DNA from: Solimicrobium sp040544425
GTDB lineage: Bacteria; Pseudomonadota; Gammaproteobacteria; Burkholderiales; Burkholderiaceae_D
Assembly: GCA_040544425.1 (NCBI GenBank)
Contig: JBEONO010000004.1
Coordinates: forward strand, 124,001-188,000
Length of the DNA stretch: 64,000 nucleotides
Direction of reading: 5' to 3'
Position 1 is the stretch's first letter. Each line of letters starts with the position of its first letter. Below are positions 25,565 through 33,838 of the stretch, one piece after another. The notes under the pieces are model-generated. The model searched no databases and was not told where the DNA came from. It saw only the letters and a program-made list of their open reading frames with translations. A program made the translations under genes and the position numbers.

Positions 25565-28480
25565 TCAGACCAGCAGGGGTTTTAAATATTGGCCGGTTAC
25601 GCTCAGGGGATTGGCCGCCACGTCTTCCGGTGTTCCGGTCGCGATGATCCGCCCGCCACCGGCGCCGCCTTCCGGACCCAGGTCGATCAGCCAGTCGGCC
25701 GTCTTGATCACGTCCAGATTGTGTTCGATGATCACCACCGTATTGCCCTGATCGCGCAGCCGATGGATGACTTTCAGCAGCAGGTCGATATCATGGAAAT
25801 GCAGTCCGGTGGTCGGCTCATCCAGGATATACAAGGTGCGCCCGGTATCGCGCTTGGATAATTCCAGCGACAATTTCACCCGTTGTGCTTCACCGCCCGA
25901 CAGGGTGGTGGCACTTTGTCCCAGACGAATATAGCCCAGACCGACATCAAGCAGGGTCTGCAATTTCCGCGCAATCATCGGTACCGCGCCAAAAAATGTG
26001 AAGGCCTCTTCCACCGTCATGCCCAACACTTCCTGAATGTTCTTGCCCTTGTACTGGACTTCCAGCGTTTCGCGGTTGTAGCGTTTGCCGTGACACACAT
26101 CGCACGGGACATACACGTCGGGCAGGAAATGCATCTCGACTTTGATGACGCCATCACCCTGGCAGGCTTCGCAGCGTCCGCCTTTGACGTTAAATGAAAA
26201 ACGTCCGGCGCTGTAGCCGCGTTCCTTGGCTGACGGAACAGTTGCGAACAGATCGCGAATCGGTGTGAACAAACCGGTGTAGGTAGCAGGATTGGAACGC
26301 GGGGTGCGGCCGATCGGACCCTGATCCACTGAAATCACTTTATCAAAATGATTGAAGCCGCTGATGCTGTCATGCGCCGCAGGTTCGGCGTGCGAGCCGT
26401 AAATATGGTGCGCAGTCGCAAGGTACAAGGTATCGTTGATCAGGGTCGATTTGCCGGAGCCGGACACGCCGGTTACGCAGGTCAGCAAGCCGACCGGCAG
26501 GGTCAGCGTCACATTTTTTAAATTGTTGCCGCGCGCACCCTTGATCGTAAATAGCTTTTCAGCGTTGAACTTGGTCCGCTTTTTTGGCAGCGCAATTTTC
26601 TTGGTGCCATTCAAATACTGCGCCGTCAAGGAACGCGGATTTTTCAAAATGTCTTCCAGCGTACCTGCCGCGATTACCTCACCACCGTGCACACCGGCGC
26701 CAAGACCCATGTCGATCACATAATCGGCACAACGGATCGCATCTTCATCGTGTTCAACGACCAGGACACTGTTGCCGATATCGCGCAGATGTTGCAGGGT
26801 ACCGATCAGGCGGTCATTGTCGCGCTGATGCAAACCAATCGACGGTTCGTCCAGCACATACATGACACCGGTCAAACCGGAACCGATTTGTGAAGCCAGC
26901 CGGATACGCTGAGCCTCACCGCCCGACAGGGTGTCGGAACTGCGATCGAGCGACAGATAATCGAGGCCGACATTATTCAAAAACTTCAGACGCGAAGCGA
27001 TTTCCTTGATGATCCGATCGGCGATTTCTTTTTTTGCCCCGGTCAGTTTCAGCGTCTCAAAAAACTTCAGCGCGGCACGCAAGGGCATGGCGCTGATTTC
27101 ATAAATCGAACTTTCCTGTTTGCCGCTACCCACTTTGACAAACCGCGCTTCGACGCGCAGCCGCGCACCGTGACAGGCCGGGCACTCTTTTTCATTGATG
27201 AACTTGGCCAGTTCTTCCTTGACCGCCATCGAATCAGTTTCGCGATAGCGGCGCTGCAAATTGGTGACCACGCCTTCAAAACTATGTTCCTTGATCACGG
27301 TCTTGCCGCGCTCATTGATGTACGTGAACGGAATATGCTGCTTGCCGGATCCGAACAGGATCACCTGCTGCGCTTCGTCAGGCAGTTGCTCGAATGGCGT
27401 GTCGATATCGAATTCATAAAACGTCGCCAGGTTCGACAGCATCTGGAAATAAAACTGATTGCGCCGGTCCCAGCCCTTGACGGCACCGGATGCGAGCGAC
27501 AGATTGGGAAACGCGACGATGCGCTTCGGATCGAAAAACTCGATATGTCCGAGCCCATCACATTCCGGACAGGCACCCATCGGATTGTTGAACGAGAACA
27601 GGCGCGGCTCCAGTTCCTGCAGCGAATAGCCGCAGGTCGGACAGGCGAATTTGTTGGAAAACACATGTTCCAGATCGGTGTCCATTTCCACCGCAATGGC
27701 CCGGCCTTCGGCCAGGCGCAGCGCGGTTTCAAATGATTCAGCCAGCCGTTGTTTGATTTCCGGGTTAACCTTGACGCGATCAACCACCACCGAAATCGAA
27801 TGCTTCTCGGTTTTTTTCAGTTTCGGCAAATCGTCGATCTCAACAATTTTCGGCGCGCCCGTACCACTTTGCAGACGAAAGCGCACAAAGCCCTGGGCCT
27901 GCATCTGCTCAAAGAAATCGACGTGCTCACCTTTGCGATTGGCCACCACCGGTGCCAGAATCATCAGCCGCGTGCCTTCCGGCATCGCCAGAACTGCATC
28001 AACCATTTGCGAAACGGATTGCGCAGCCAGCGGATTTTCAGGATGGTCAGGGCAGTAAGGCGTGCCGACCCGCGCATACAACAGGCGCAGGTAATCGTGA
28101 ATTTCGGTAACCGTACCCACCGTTGAGCGCGGGTTATGCGAGGTCGCTTTTTGTTCGATTGAAATGGCTGGCGACAGACCTTCGATCAGATCGACATCCG
28201 GTTTTTCCATCAACTGCAAAAACTGCCGGGCATAGGCCGACAGCGACTCAACATAGCGACGCTGGCCCTCTGCGTACAGGGTATCAAATGCCAGCGAAGA
28301 TTTTCCGGAACCGGACAGGCCAGTGATGACCACCAGTTGATTGCGCGGCAGGTCAAGGCTGATGTTTTTCAGGTTGTGGGTGCGGGCACCGCGCACGCGA
28401 ATCAGATCACGCTTGTCTGGTAACTCCTGTGCTGCTGCCGGTTTTGGGGATTTACTTTTTGCTGGTGTGGTTTTGCTCAC
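25565..28480 (-). CDS. uvrA: UvrABC excinuclease subunit A
   Basis: The damage-recognition ATPase of nucleotide excision repair. Two ABC ATPase modules are present: Walker A GLSGSGKSS near residue 54 and GVSGSGKST near 670. The signatures are DTLSGGEAQRIRLASQIGS and TTLSGGEAQRVKLS, and zinc-binding CPTCG and CEACQGDG/CDVCHGK clusters are visible. It is 971 residues, about 30 longer than E. coli, from a Lys/Pro/Ala-rich N-terminal tail. The start is GTG 28478-28480 with no clear ribosome-binding site. It is divergent from ssb, as in many proteobacteria; no LexA box was seen between them. Confidence 0.96.
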   Translation of the reverse strand: MSKTTPAKSKSPKPAAAQELPDKRDLIRVRGARTHNLKNISLDLPRNQLVVITGLSGSGKSSLAFDTLYAEGQRRYVESLSAYARQFLQLMEKPDVDLIEGLSPAISIEQKATSHNPRSTVGTVTEIHDYLRLLYARVGTPYCPDHPENPLAAQSVSQMVDAVLAMPEGTRLMILAPVVANRKGEHVDFFEQMQAQGFVRFRLQSGTGAPKIVEIDDLPKLKKTEKHSISVVVDRVKVNPEIKQRLAESFETALRLAEGRAIAVEMDTDLEHVFSNKFACPTCGYSLQELEPRLFSFNNPMGACPECDGLGHIEFFDPKRIVAFPNLSLASGAVKGWDRRNQFYFQMLSNLATFYEFDIDTPFEQLPDEAQQVILFGSGKQHIPFTYINERGKTVIKEHSFEGVVTNLQRRYRETDSMAVKEELAKFINEKECPACHGARLRVEARFVKVGSGKQESSIYEISAMPLRAALKFFETLKLTGAKKEIADRIIKEIASRLKFLNNVGLDYLSLDRSSDTLSGGEAQRIRLASQIGSGLTGVMYVLDEPSIGLHQRDNDRLIGTLQHLRDIGNSVLVVEHDEDAIRCADYVIDMGLGAGVHGGEVIAAGTLEDILKNPRSLTAQYLNGTKKIALPKKRTKFNAEKLFTIKGARGNNLKNVTLTLPVGLLTCVTGVSGSGKSTLINDTLYLATAHHIYGSHAEPAAHDSISGFNHFDKVISVDQGPIGRTPRSNPATYTGLFTPIRDLFATVPSAKERGYSAGRFSFNVKGGRCEACQGDGVIKVEMHFLPDVYVPCDVCHGKRYNRETLEVQYKGKNIQEVLGMTVEEAFTFFGAVPMIARKLQTLLDVGLGYIRLGQSATTLSGGEAQRVKLSLELSKRDTGRTLYILDEPTTGLHFHDIDLLLKVIHRLRDQGNTVVIIEHNLDVIKTADWLIDLGPEGGAGGGRIIATGTPEDVAANPLSVTGQYLKPLLV

Positions 28481-28637
28481 GATTTTTGCTCACGGTTTGC
28501 TGGTGGCGCGATGTTGCGCGAATGCTAATTGGGGCGTGGCGATCAAGTCAGCCAACCCGGTACTATAGCCGGTTTCAAACTTTCTCACTCAACCTTTGTG
28601 GAATTGCCCATATTCACTGATCAGATCGAAATCCGTA

Positions 28638-28665
28638 TCGACTTTGAACTGGACTGACATATAAT
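28638..28665 (+). promoter_or_regulatory. Promoter of ssb
   Basis: A perfect -10 TATAAT (28660-28665) is preceded after 16 bases by TCGACT (28638-28643, 4 of 6 matches). It lies about 70 bases upstream of the ssb start codon. Confidence 0.5.
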
Positions 28666-28732
28666 CGCAGCTCATCTCGTGCGGCCTGATATTGCCGATA
28701 CCGCTACGACCAACAACCAGCAAGGAGAAACC

Positions 28733-29224
28733 ATGGCGTCAGTAAATAAAGTGATTATTTTGGGTAATTTGGGCCGCGATCCGGAAACAAGATATATGCC
28801 AAGCGGTGACGCGATGACAACTATCTCGATTGCCACTACAGACAGCTGGAAAGACAAAGCCACCGGCGAGAAAAAAGAAACTACCGAATGGCATCGCGTC
28901 ACCTTTTTCGGCAAGCTGGCGGAAATCGCCGGACAGTATCTGAAAAAAGGTTCCTCGGTCTACGTGGAAGGCAGCCTGCGCACCCGCAAATACACCGATA
29001 AAGACGGCGTGGAAAAATATGCGACGGATATCCGCGCCGACAGCATGCAGATGTTGGGCGGACGTACTGGCACGGCCAGCATGGACGATGGCGGTGGTTA
29101 CGATCAAAGCATGCCGAGCGCGCCACCGGCACAACGCGCACCGGCTGCAGCACCAGCACGTCCGGCGCAGCAATCCCGGCCGGCACCGAATTTTTCAGAT
29201 ATGGATGACGACATTCCTTTCTGA
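28733..29224 (+). CDS. ssb: Single-stranded DNA-binding protein
   Basis: SSB coats single-stranded DNA and recruits repair and replication partners. The N-terminal OB fold covers residues 1-110 (VNKVIILGNLGRDPETRYMP; EWHRVTFFGKLAEIAGQYLKKG). A Pro/Ala/Gln-rich linker ends in the conserved acidic tip DMDDDIPF that binds partner proteins. The ATG at 28733 is chosen because AAGGAG precedes it directly; an upstream in-frame ATG at 28679 lacks a site and would add unrelated residues. The product is 163 residues. A strong terminator follows. Confidence 0.96.
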   Translation: MASVNKVIILGNLGRDPETRYMPSGDAMTTISIATTDSWKDKATGEKKETTEWHRVTFFGKLAEIAGQYLKKGSSVYVEGSLRTRKYTDKDGVEKYATDIRADSMQMLGGRTGTASMDDGGGYDQSMPSAPPAQRAPAAAPARPAQQSRPAPNFSDMDDDIPF

Positions 29225-29251
29225 GATGCAGCAGGTCTGAATGAAGTGAAT

Positions 29252-29290
29252 AACGCCTTGCAAATTTTTGATCTGCAAGGCGTTTTTTAT
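29252..29290 (+). terminator. Rho-independent terminator of ssb
   Basis: A perfect 11-bp stem AACGCCTTGCA (29252-29262) / TGCAAGGCGTT (29274-29284) with an 11-base loop is followed by TTTTT. It is 28 bases after the ssb stop. Confidence 0.88.
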
Positions 29291-29378
29291 TGTCGATATC
29301 AATTGCAATTTCAAACCTTGTGAATTATTGTCTTTCTCCGCATTGCGATGCAATCGACCTGTCAACAAGGAAAAAATC

Positions 29379-29963
29379 ATGAGAAAAATTGTCTCGTTTG
29401 TACATGTATCACTGGATGGTTTTGTTGCCGCGACAGCCCCGGGTATGCACAGTCTGGGCTGGATCAGCAGGAGCGAGGATTTGTTCAGCTATGTGGAGCA
29501 GCGGATCCAGCAAACCGACACGGCCTTGTATGGACGCGTCACCTACCAGATGATGGAGTCGTATTGGCCAACCGCTGCCGAGCAACCCGATGCCAGCGAA
29601 CATGATCATGCGCACGCGCGCTGGTATAAATCGGCCCGCAAAGTCGTTTTGTCGACCACCCTGTCGCCAGTCAGTCAACCCAATACCAAAATCATCAGCA
29701 ACAATTTAAGCGCTGAAATCGGCAAGCTCAAGGACGGTGAGGGCAGCGAGATTTTAATGTTTGGCAGCCCCGGTGCCACGCATGCCCTGATGCAGGAAAA
29801 TCTGATCGACGAGTACTGGCTGTTCGTTAATCCAATTCTGCTGGGTCAGGGTATTCCGTTATTCAAAAATATTCAGGACAGAACAGCGCTCAAGCTACTG
29901 AACAGTAAAATCTTTCCATCGGGCGTGGTGTGTCTGCAGTACGAAGTAAGTCGACATCAATAA
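29379..29963 (+). CDS. Dihydrofolate reductase family protein (RibD C-terminal-like)
   Basis: A 194-residue stand-alone RibD_C/DHFR-fold protein. The N-terminal IVSFVHVSLDGFVA and the central ALYGRVTYQMMESYW match the YyaP/YwjB-like group of predicted NADPH-dependent reductases. The C-terminal part has ILMFGSPGATHALMQENLIDEYWLFVNPILLGQGIPLF. Substrates are not established for this group. The ATG at 29379 follows AAGGA. It appears to be a single-gene unit after the ssb terminator. Confidence 0.82.
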   Translation: MRKIVSFVHVSLDGFVAATAPGMHSLGWISRSEDLFSYVEQRIQQTDTALYGRVTYQMMESYWPTAAEQPDASEHDHAHARWYKSARKVVLSTTLSPVSQPNTKIISNNLSAEIGKLKDGEGSEILMFGSPGATHALMQENLIDEYWLFVNPILLGQGIPLFKNIQDRTALKLLNSKIFPSGVVCLQYEVSRHQ

Positions 29964-30105
29964 TGCCGCCGCTTCGTCTGGTTCAATCTTTGTTTTGCAC
30001 AGGCTGCAGCGCAGCAATCCCGCCCAGCACCAAAATCAAACTGGCATCGATGTTTTTTTGTCCCGATGCCGGTTTTCCTGATCGATAAATGGTTGTTGTT
30101 GCAGC

Positions 30106-30133
30106 TTGCTATTTATTCGTTCATTGTTAAAAT
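30106..30133 (+). promoter_or_regulatory. Putative promoter of the orphan ATPase gene
   Basis: TTGCTA (30106-30111, 4 of 6) and TAAAAT (30128-30133, 5 of 6) are separated by 16 bases. The -35 lies inside the left arm of the inverted repeat and the -10 in its spacer. A protein bound to both arms would therefore occlude the promoter. Confidence 0.45.
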
Positions 30134-30169
30134 AATCGAAAAATTTAGCAATGAACGAATAAATAGCAA
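30106..30169. repeat. Perfect 21-bp inverted repeat upstream of the ATPase gene (operator candidate)
   Basis: The arms at 30106-30126 and 30149-30169 are exact reverse complements, separated by a 22-base AT-rich spacer. The right arm ends 9 bases before the ATPase start codon. The size, AT-rich sequence and placement around a promoter suggest a regulator-binding site. An mRNA begun near 30140 would contain only the right arm, so an RNA hairpin is less likely. Confidence 0.8.
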
Positions 30170-30178
30170 TGGATAACA

Positions 30179-31348
30179 ATGACCGATATTCAAACTTTCG
30201 ACGACATCGAGGTGCGCCGCCCGGAGTTGGCGAGCTCCTACCTGCAACTGCTCAAAGCGCAGCCGGGGCGGCCGATTGCGCTGTTCGCCCGTCGGCGTGT
30301 TGGCAAAACCTATTTTTTGGACAATGAGCTGGCGCCTGCAGCGCGATCAATAGGGATGCTCCCAGTCTATGCAGACGTCTGGCTGCATCGCACTGCGCCG
30401 CTGTCAGCGATCGTTCATGCTCTCGAAGAAGCCATGGATGACGCAACCGTACCTGCAACGCGTACCGGTAAAGCGGCGAAGACGGCGGTCAAGGGGGTGG
30501 GCGTGCTGGGAGCAAATTTACAGTTTGGTGATGAGCCAACGCGCCGGCCTTTACCGGATGCCATTGAGCTGCGCTTCGACGCACTGGTTCCGCGTCTGTA
30601 TGCCGCAACGGGCAAGCCGGTGCTGCTCATGCTCGATGAAATCCAGGCCCTGGGCGAATCGGCCACCGGTAAAGCGTCAATCGCGACCTTGCGCGCTGTG
30701 CTGCAAAAGCATAAAAGGATCATCTTTGGCATCTTCACCGGATCCTCCCAGGAGGCGCTCAGTTCGATGATTGTCGGGGCTGGCGCGCCGATGTATCAAT
30801 TCGCCCAGATGATCGATTTTCCGTATCTGGACGAAACCTATCTGAGAATGCTGGCCAGCCATTTCTCCAAGGTGCACCCCGGCAAGCAGCTTGACATCGC
30901 ACAAATGAGCACGACGTTTGATCACATTGGTCGCAAACCTGCGCTGATGAAAGACATCGTGAAAGCCATGTCAGCCGAAGGAATGACTGATTGCGGATTT
31001 GGACTCAATGCATTCATCCGTGACGAGGCCAGAACAGCAGGCTGGCGAGCACTCTGGAACAGCTTTGATGAGGTGCAGCAGCTCACCCTGGTGGCGCTGG
31101 TGTGCAGGCTGGCGCCGCTGGCCAAAGATACGCTGATGCGCATGAACCAGACGCGCACCAGTGCCGACGTGGTCACGATCGCCAAGGTGCGCACAGCATT
31201 GTTGAACCTGCGCAAGGCAGGAGTTCTGGCGCAGACTGGGAGCGGGTTTGTCGTTGAAGACGCGCTGTTTGCTGATCATATTATTGACATGAAGCCGTTC
31301 ACGCGGCTATCGACCATACCCAACACCGCAAAAGTTCTGCTGAAATGA
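30179..31348 (+). CDS. Orphan AAA+ ATPase (COG1672-like)
   Basis: A 389-residue P-loop ATPase of the archaeal-ATPase-like group. Walker A is ALFARRRVGKT (34-44) with Lys43; the usual first Gly of GRRRVGKT is Ala37. Walker B is LLMLDEIQ with Asp153-Glu154, and IFGIFTGSS is a sensor-1-like strand. The C-terminal third (about 285-385) looks like a winged-helix domain. COG1672-type proteins occur as orphan genes of largely unknown function; some resemble STAND NTPases used in signalling or defence. There is no partner gene on either side. A weak GGA precedes the ATG. The gene is more GC-rich than its promoter. Confidence 0.7.
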   Translation: MTDIQTFDDIEVRRPELASSYLQLLKAQPGRPIALFARRRVGKTYFLDNELAPAARSIGMLPVYADVWLHRTAPLSAIVHALEEAMDDATVPATRTGKAAKTAVKGVGVLGANLQFGDEPTRRPLPDAIELRFDALVPRLYAATGKPVLLMLDEIQALGESATGKASIATLRAVLQKHKRIIFGIFTGSSQEALSSMIVGAGAPMYQFAQMIDFPYLDETYLRMLASHFSKVHPGKQLDIAQMSTTFDHIGRKPALMKDIVKAMSAEGMTDCGFGLNAFIRDEARTAGWRALWNSFDEVQQLTLVALVCRLAPLAKDTLMRMNQTRTSADVVTIAKVRTALLNLRKAGVLAQTGSGFVVEDALFADHIIDMKPFTRLSTIPNTAKVLLK

Positions 31349-31367
31349 GTCTACGGGTGCTTCACCG

Positions 31368-32168
31368 TTACGTCCAAGACTCCGGATTGATAATGCCAAT
31401 CGCCTGGAAAGCCGGTTTGCAAAACAAAAATCCCTGCATTAATTGAATGCCCAGCGATGCCAAAAAGTCACGCTCGGCGGCCGTTTCAACACCTTCGGCC
31501 AGAACCTTGATGCCAAGCTCGGTACAGATTGACACAATGCCTTTGACGATACTCTGCTTGGCCGCACGGCTATCAATATCACGAACCAGATCTATATCAA
31601 TCTTGATGATGTCGGGCTGGAAATCGGCAAGCAAATTCAATCCCGCATAACCCGCGCCAAAATCGTCGATAGCTGTCTTGAATCCGAAGCGTTGATATTC
31701 CTGAAAGATATTGACCAGATGCGGACGATTCATGACCTGCTCACCTTCGGTCACTTCAAAAATAATTTGCTGGATCGGAAAATTGTATTGGCGGGCAGCT
31801 TCGAAGGTTGTCTGAATACAGGCCTCGGGCTTGTACACCGCATTCGGCAAAAAATTAATTGATAAAAGTTCTTGCATGCCCAGCATCGCAGCACCGCGAA
31901 TCGCTTCGACGCGACACGCCTGATCGAACCAGTAACGATTCGTGTCATTGACCTTCGACAAGATCGAGAAAGCCGATTCGCCGTTCAGTCCGCGCACCAG
32001 CGCTTCATGGGCATAAATCGATTTACTGTTGAGATTGATAATTGGCTGATAGGCAAAGGTAAATTCAAAGTCGAGCTTGTTATCCTGCCGACATTGTCTG
32101 CAAGCTGGCTGGTCCCGGGACGTTCCGGTGGCATGAATGGGGATGGGCTGCATGATTGTTGACGCCAT
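31368..32168 (-). CDS. Stand-alone EAL-domain cyclic-di-GMP phosphodiesterase
   Basis: A single EAL domain likely degrades c-di-GMP to pGpG. The key motifs are intact: HEALVRG (EAL), FEVTEGE, AIDDFGAGYAGLNLL, IKIDIDLV and LAEGVET. Before the domain is a short cysteine pair, CRQC, which could bind metal or respond to redox. The ATG at 32168 gives 266 residues; an upstream ATG at 32246 would add 26 residues. No GGDEF, PAS or transmembrane segment is attached. The gene is leftward and not obviously in an operon. Confidence 0.85.
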   Translation of the reverse strand: MASTIMQPIPIHATGTSRDQPACRQCRQDNKLDFEFTFAYQPIINLNSKSIYAHEALVRGLNGESAFSILSKVNDTNRYWFDQACRVEAIRGAAMLGMQELLSINFLPNAVYKPEACIQTTFEAARQYNFPIQQIIFEVTEGEQVMNRPHLVNIFQEYQRFGFKTAIDDFGAGYAGLNLLADFQPDIIKIDIDLVRDIDSRAAKQSIVKGIVSICTELGIKVLAEGVETAAERDFLASLGIQLMQGFLFCKPAFQAIGIINPESWT

Positions 32169-32361
32169 AAACGGTTGGTGGTGAATCCAATATAGCACAC
32201 GGTTTCGAATTTGCAGTTTCAATTCAATCGTTGTTATGTGGTGCACCGAACCGATCGGTCAAGCGTTAGTACGTAGACTGTGAACCTCGCGCATAGAAAA
32301 ATTATTCATGCTGCGCGGTTTTTTTATGAATCACTCACTTCGATCCATTTTGGAGAACACA

Positions 32362-33165
32362 ATGAATTTGCTGTTAAAGACGGCCATGACGGCCACTATC
32401 CTCACCCTGTCAGCTCAGGCGTTGGCTCAGGTTACTTTGTATCAGGATGACGGATGGCGCGGCCGCACCTTTTCAACCACGCATGCCGTCCCCGATCTGA
32501 ATCGCTTTGGTTTCAATGATCGCGCTTCCTCGGTGATTGTCGAAGGTGGGCAGTGGGAATTGTGCGAAGATTCCGGTTTCAGTGGCCGATGTATGGTTCT
32601 GCGCCCGGGTAATTATGGCTCGCTCAGTGAAATGGGCATGAACGACCGGGTGTCTTCATTGCGCCCGATCGGTCATCGCGACCATTACGAAAACGAAGCG
32701 CCAGCACCACGTCAGGAACCGGCTTATGAATATCGACGTCGTCCGGATGAAGACGTTTATCAGGCACCGGTCACCTCGGTTCATGCCATATTCGGTGCAG
32801 CTGAGCAGCGTTGCTGGACTGAACGTCAACAGGTTGCAGAACCGGCTCGCAACAGCAATGTTGGCGGTGCCCTGGTCGGTGCGGTACTTGGCGGCGTACT
32901 TGGGCATCAGGTGGGTGGTGGCAGAGGGCGCGATGTTGCCACAGCAGGTGGTGCTGTGGCCGGCGCAGTGATCGGATCAAATGTCGGCACTTCTGATGGA
33001 CAGAGTTATTCGCGTGATATCCAGCGTTGCGAAACCGTGCCGAACCAGACACCAAATTCATGGGATGTGACTTACAACTTCCGTGGATATGAGCATCATG
33101 TACAGACCAGAAGTGCACCTGGCCAGTTCATCTTTGTGAATCATGACGGTGTGCCCCGCCAGTAA
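32362..33165 (+). CDS. Exported beta/gamma-crystallin plus glycine-zipper protein
   Basis: The signal peptide (residues 1-23, ending AQALAQ) is followed by two Greek-key motifs of a beta/gamma-crystallin domain (about 24-105; YQDDGWRGRTF and CEDSGFSGRCMVL). A charged, Tyr/Pro-rich linker follows, then a glycine-zipper 2TM region (about 170-215; GGALVGAVLGGVLGHQVGGG). A C-terminal beta-rich segment (NSWDVTYNFRGYEH) completes it. Crystallin domains often bind Ca2+; glycine-zipper 2TM segments occur in outer-membrane SlyB/Rick_17kDa proteins. The combination suggests an envelope-stress or outer-membrane protein. The ATG at 32362 has GGAG upstream. Confidence 0.75.
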   Translation: MNLLLKTAMTATILTLSAQALAQVTLYQDDGWRGRTFSTTHAVPDLNRFGFNDRASSVIVEGGQWELCEDSGFSGRCMVLRPGNYGSLSEMGMNDRVSSLRPIGHRDHYENEAPAPRQEPAYEYRRRPDEDVYQAPVTSVHAIFGAAEQRCWTERQQVAEPARNSNVGGALVGAVLGGVLGHQVGGGRGRDVATAGGAVAGAVIGSNVGTSDGQSYSRDIQRCETVPNQTPNSWDVTYNFRGYEHHVQTRSAPGQFIFVNHDGVPRQ

Positions 33166-33168
33166 GTT

Positions 33169-33807
33169 TTACAGTTGCTCGGGAACGTCACTCTTGATCT
33201 GGTTGATGTAAGACCGGATCAAGATAATGATGTTATCTTCCAGATCTTTATGAGACAGCATTGCCGTATCCCGTACCAGGGCAGAACGAATCACTCCAGT
33301 CACGGCGCTGGAGAGGACGAACACATCCATCTCATTGAGGTGGCGTGCGTTTTTGAAAAACTGCATGGCAATCGGTGAATTAAGCGCGCGCGTAATCTGA
33401 CTGACTGACTGATCGAGGCCGAGAATTCCCTGCTGGGTCAGCGCGATGTCCAGCAAGATTTTTCTGACCTGATGACGTCCGTCAAAGGCATTCAGAAACG
33501 CCCGCACCAGCAGCCGCAATTTATCGGGTTCTTCGCTGGGCTTGAAAAACAATTCGGTCACTTTGGCGACGGTCGCATCGATTTCGCGTTGTCCCAGGGC
33601 CACCAGAATTTCCTGCTTGTTGGAAAAATATTGATACAGGGTGCCGATGCTGATGCCGGCCACCTCGGCGATACGATTGGTGGTCAGTCCTTCCAGACCT
33701 TGTTTATTCAGGATGCGGATACTGGCTTCATAGATCAGTTCCAATTTATCGCGAGCCCGGGCTTGATTCGGGCTGCGTCGTTTCGCGGTGACTGGGCTTT
33801 CCATCAT
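33169..33807 (-). CDS. TetR/AcrR-family transcriptional regulator
   Basis: A 212-residue repressor-type protein. The N-terminal HTH (about 25-70) is ILNKQGLEGLTTNRIAEVAGISIGTLYQYFSNKQEIL, a textbook TetR DNA-binding domain (quoted as segments TTNRIAEVAG and GTLYQYFSNK). The ligand-binding half is unremarkable. It is convergent with the crystallin-like gene (stops 3 bases apart) and next to the DUF2252 gene. No effector or target can be read from the sequence. Confidence 0.9.
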   Translation of the reverse strand: MMESPVTAKRRSPNQARARDKLELIYEASIRILNKQGLEGLTTNRIAEVAGISIGTLYQYFSNKQEILVALGQREIDATVAKVTELFFKPSEEPDKLRLLVRAFLNAFDGRHQVRKILLDIALTQQGILGLDQSVSQITRALNSPIAMQFFKNARHLNEMDVFVLSSAVTGVIRSALVRDTAMLSHKDLEDNIIILIRSYINQIKSDVPEQL

Positions 33808-33838
33808 TCCACCTCGTCATTAATAACGGAAATAAATT

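Noticed and set aside
28481..28732. SOS (LexA) box expected between divergent uvrA and ssb
   Set aside because: No CTGT-N8-ACAG-like site was found; the nearest CTG...CAG (28654-28670) has wrong spacing.
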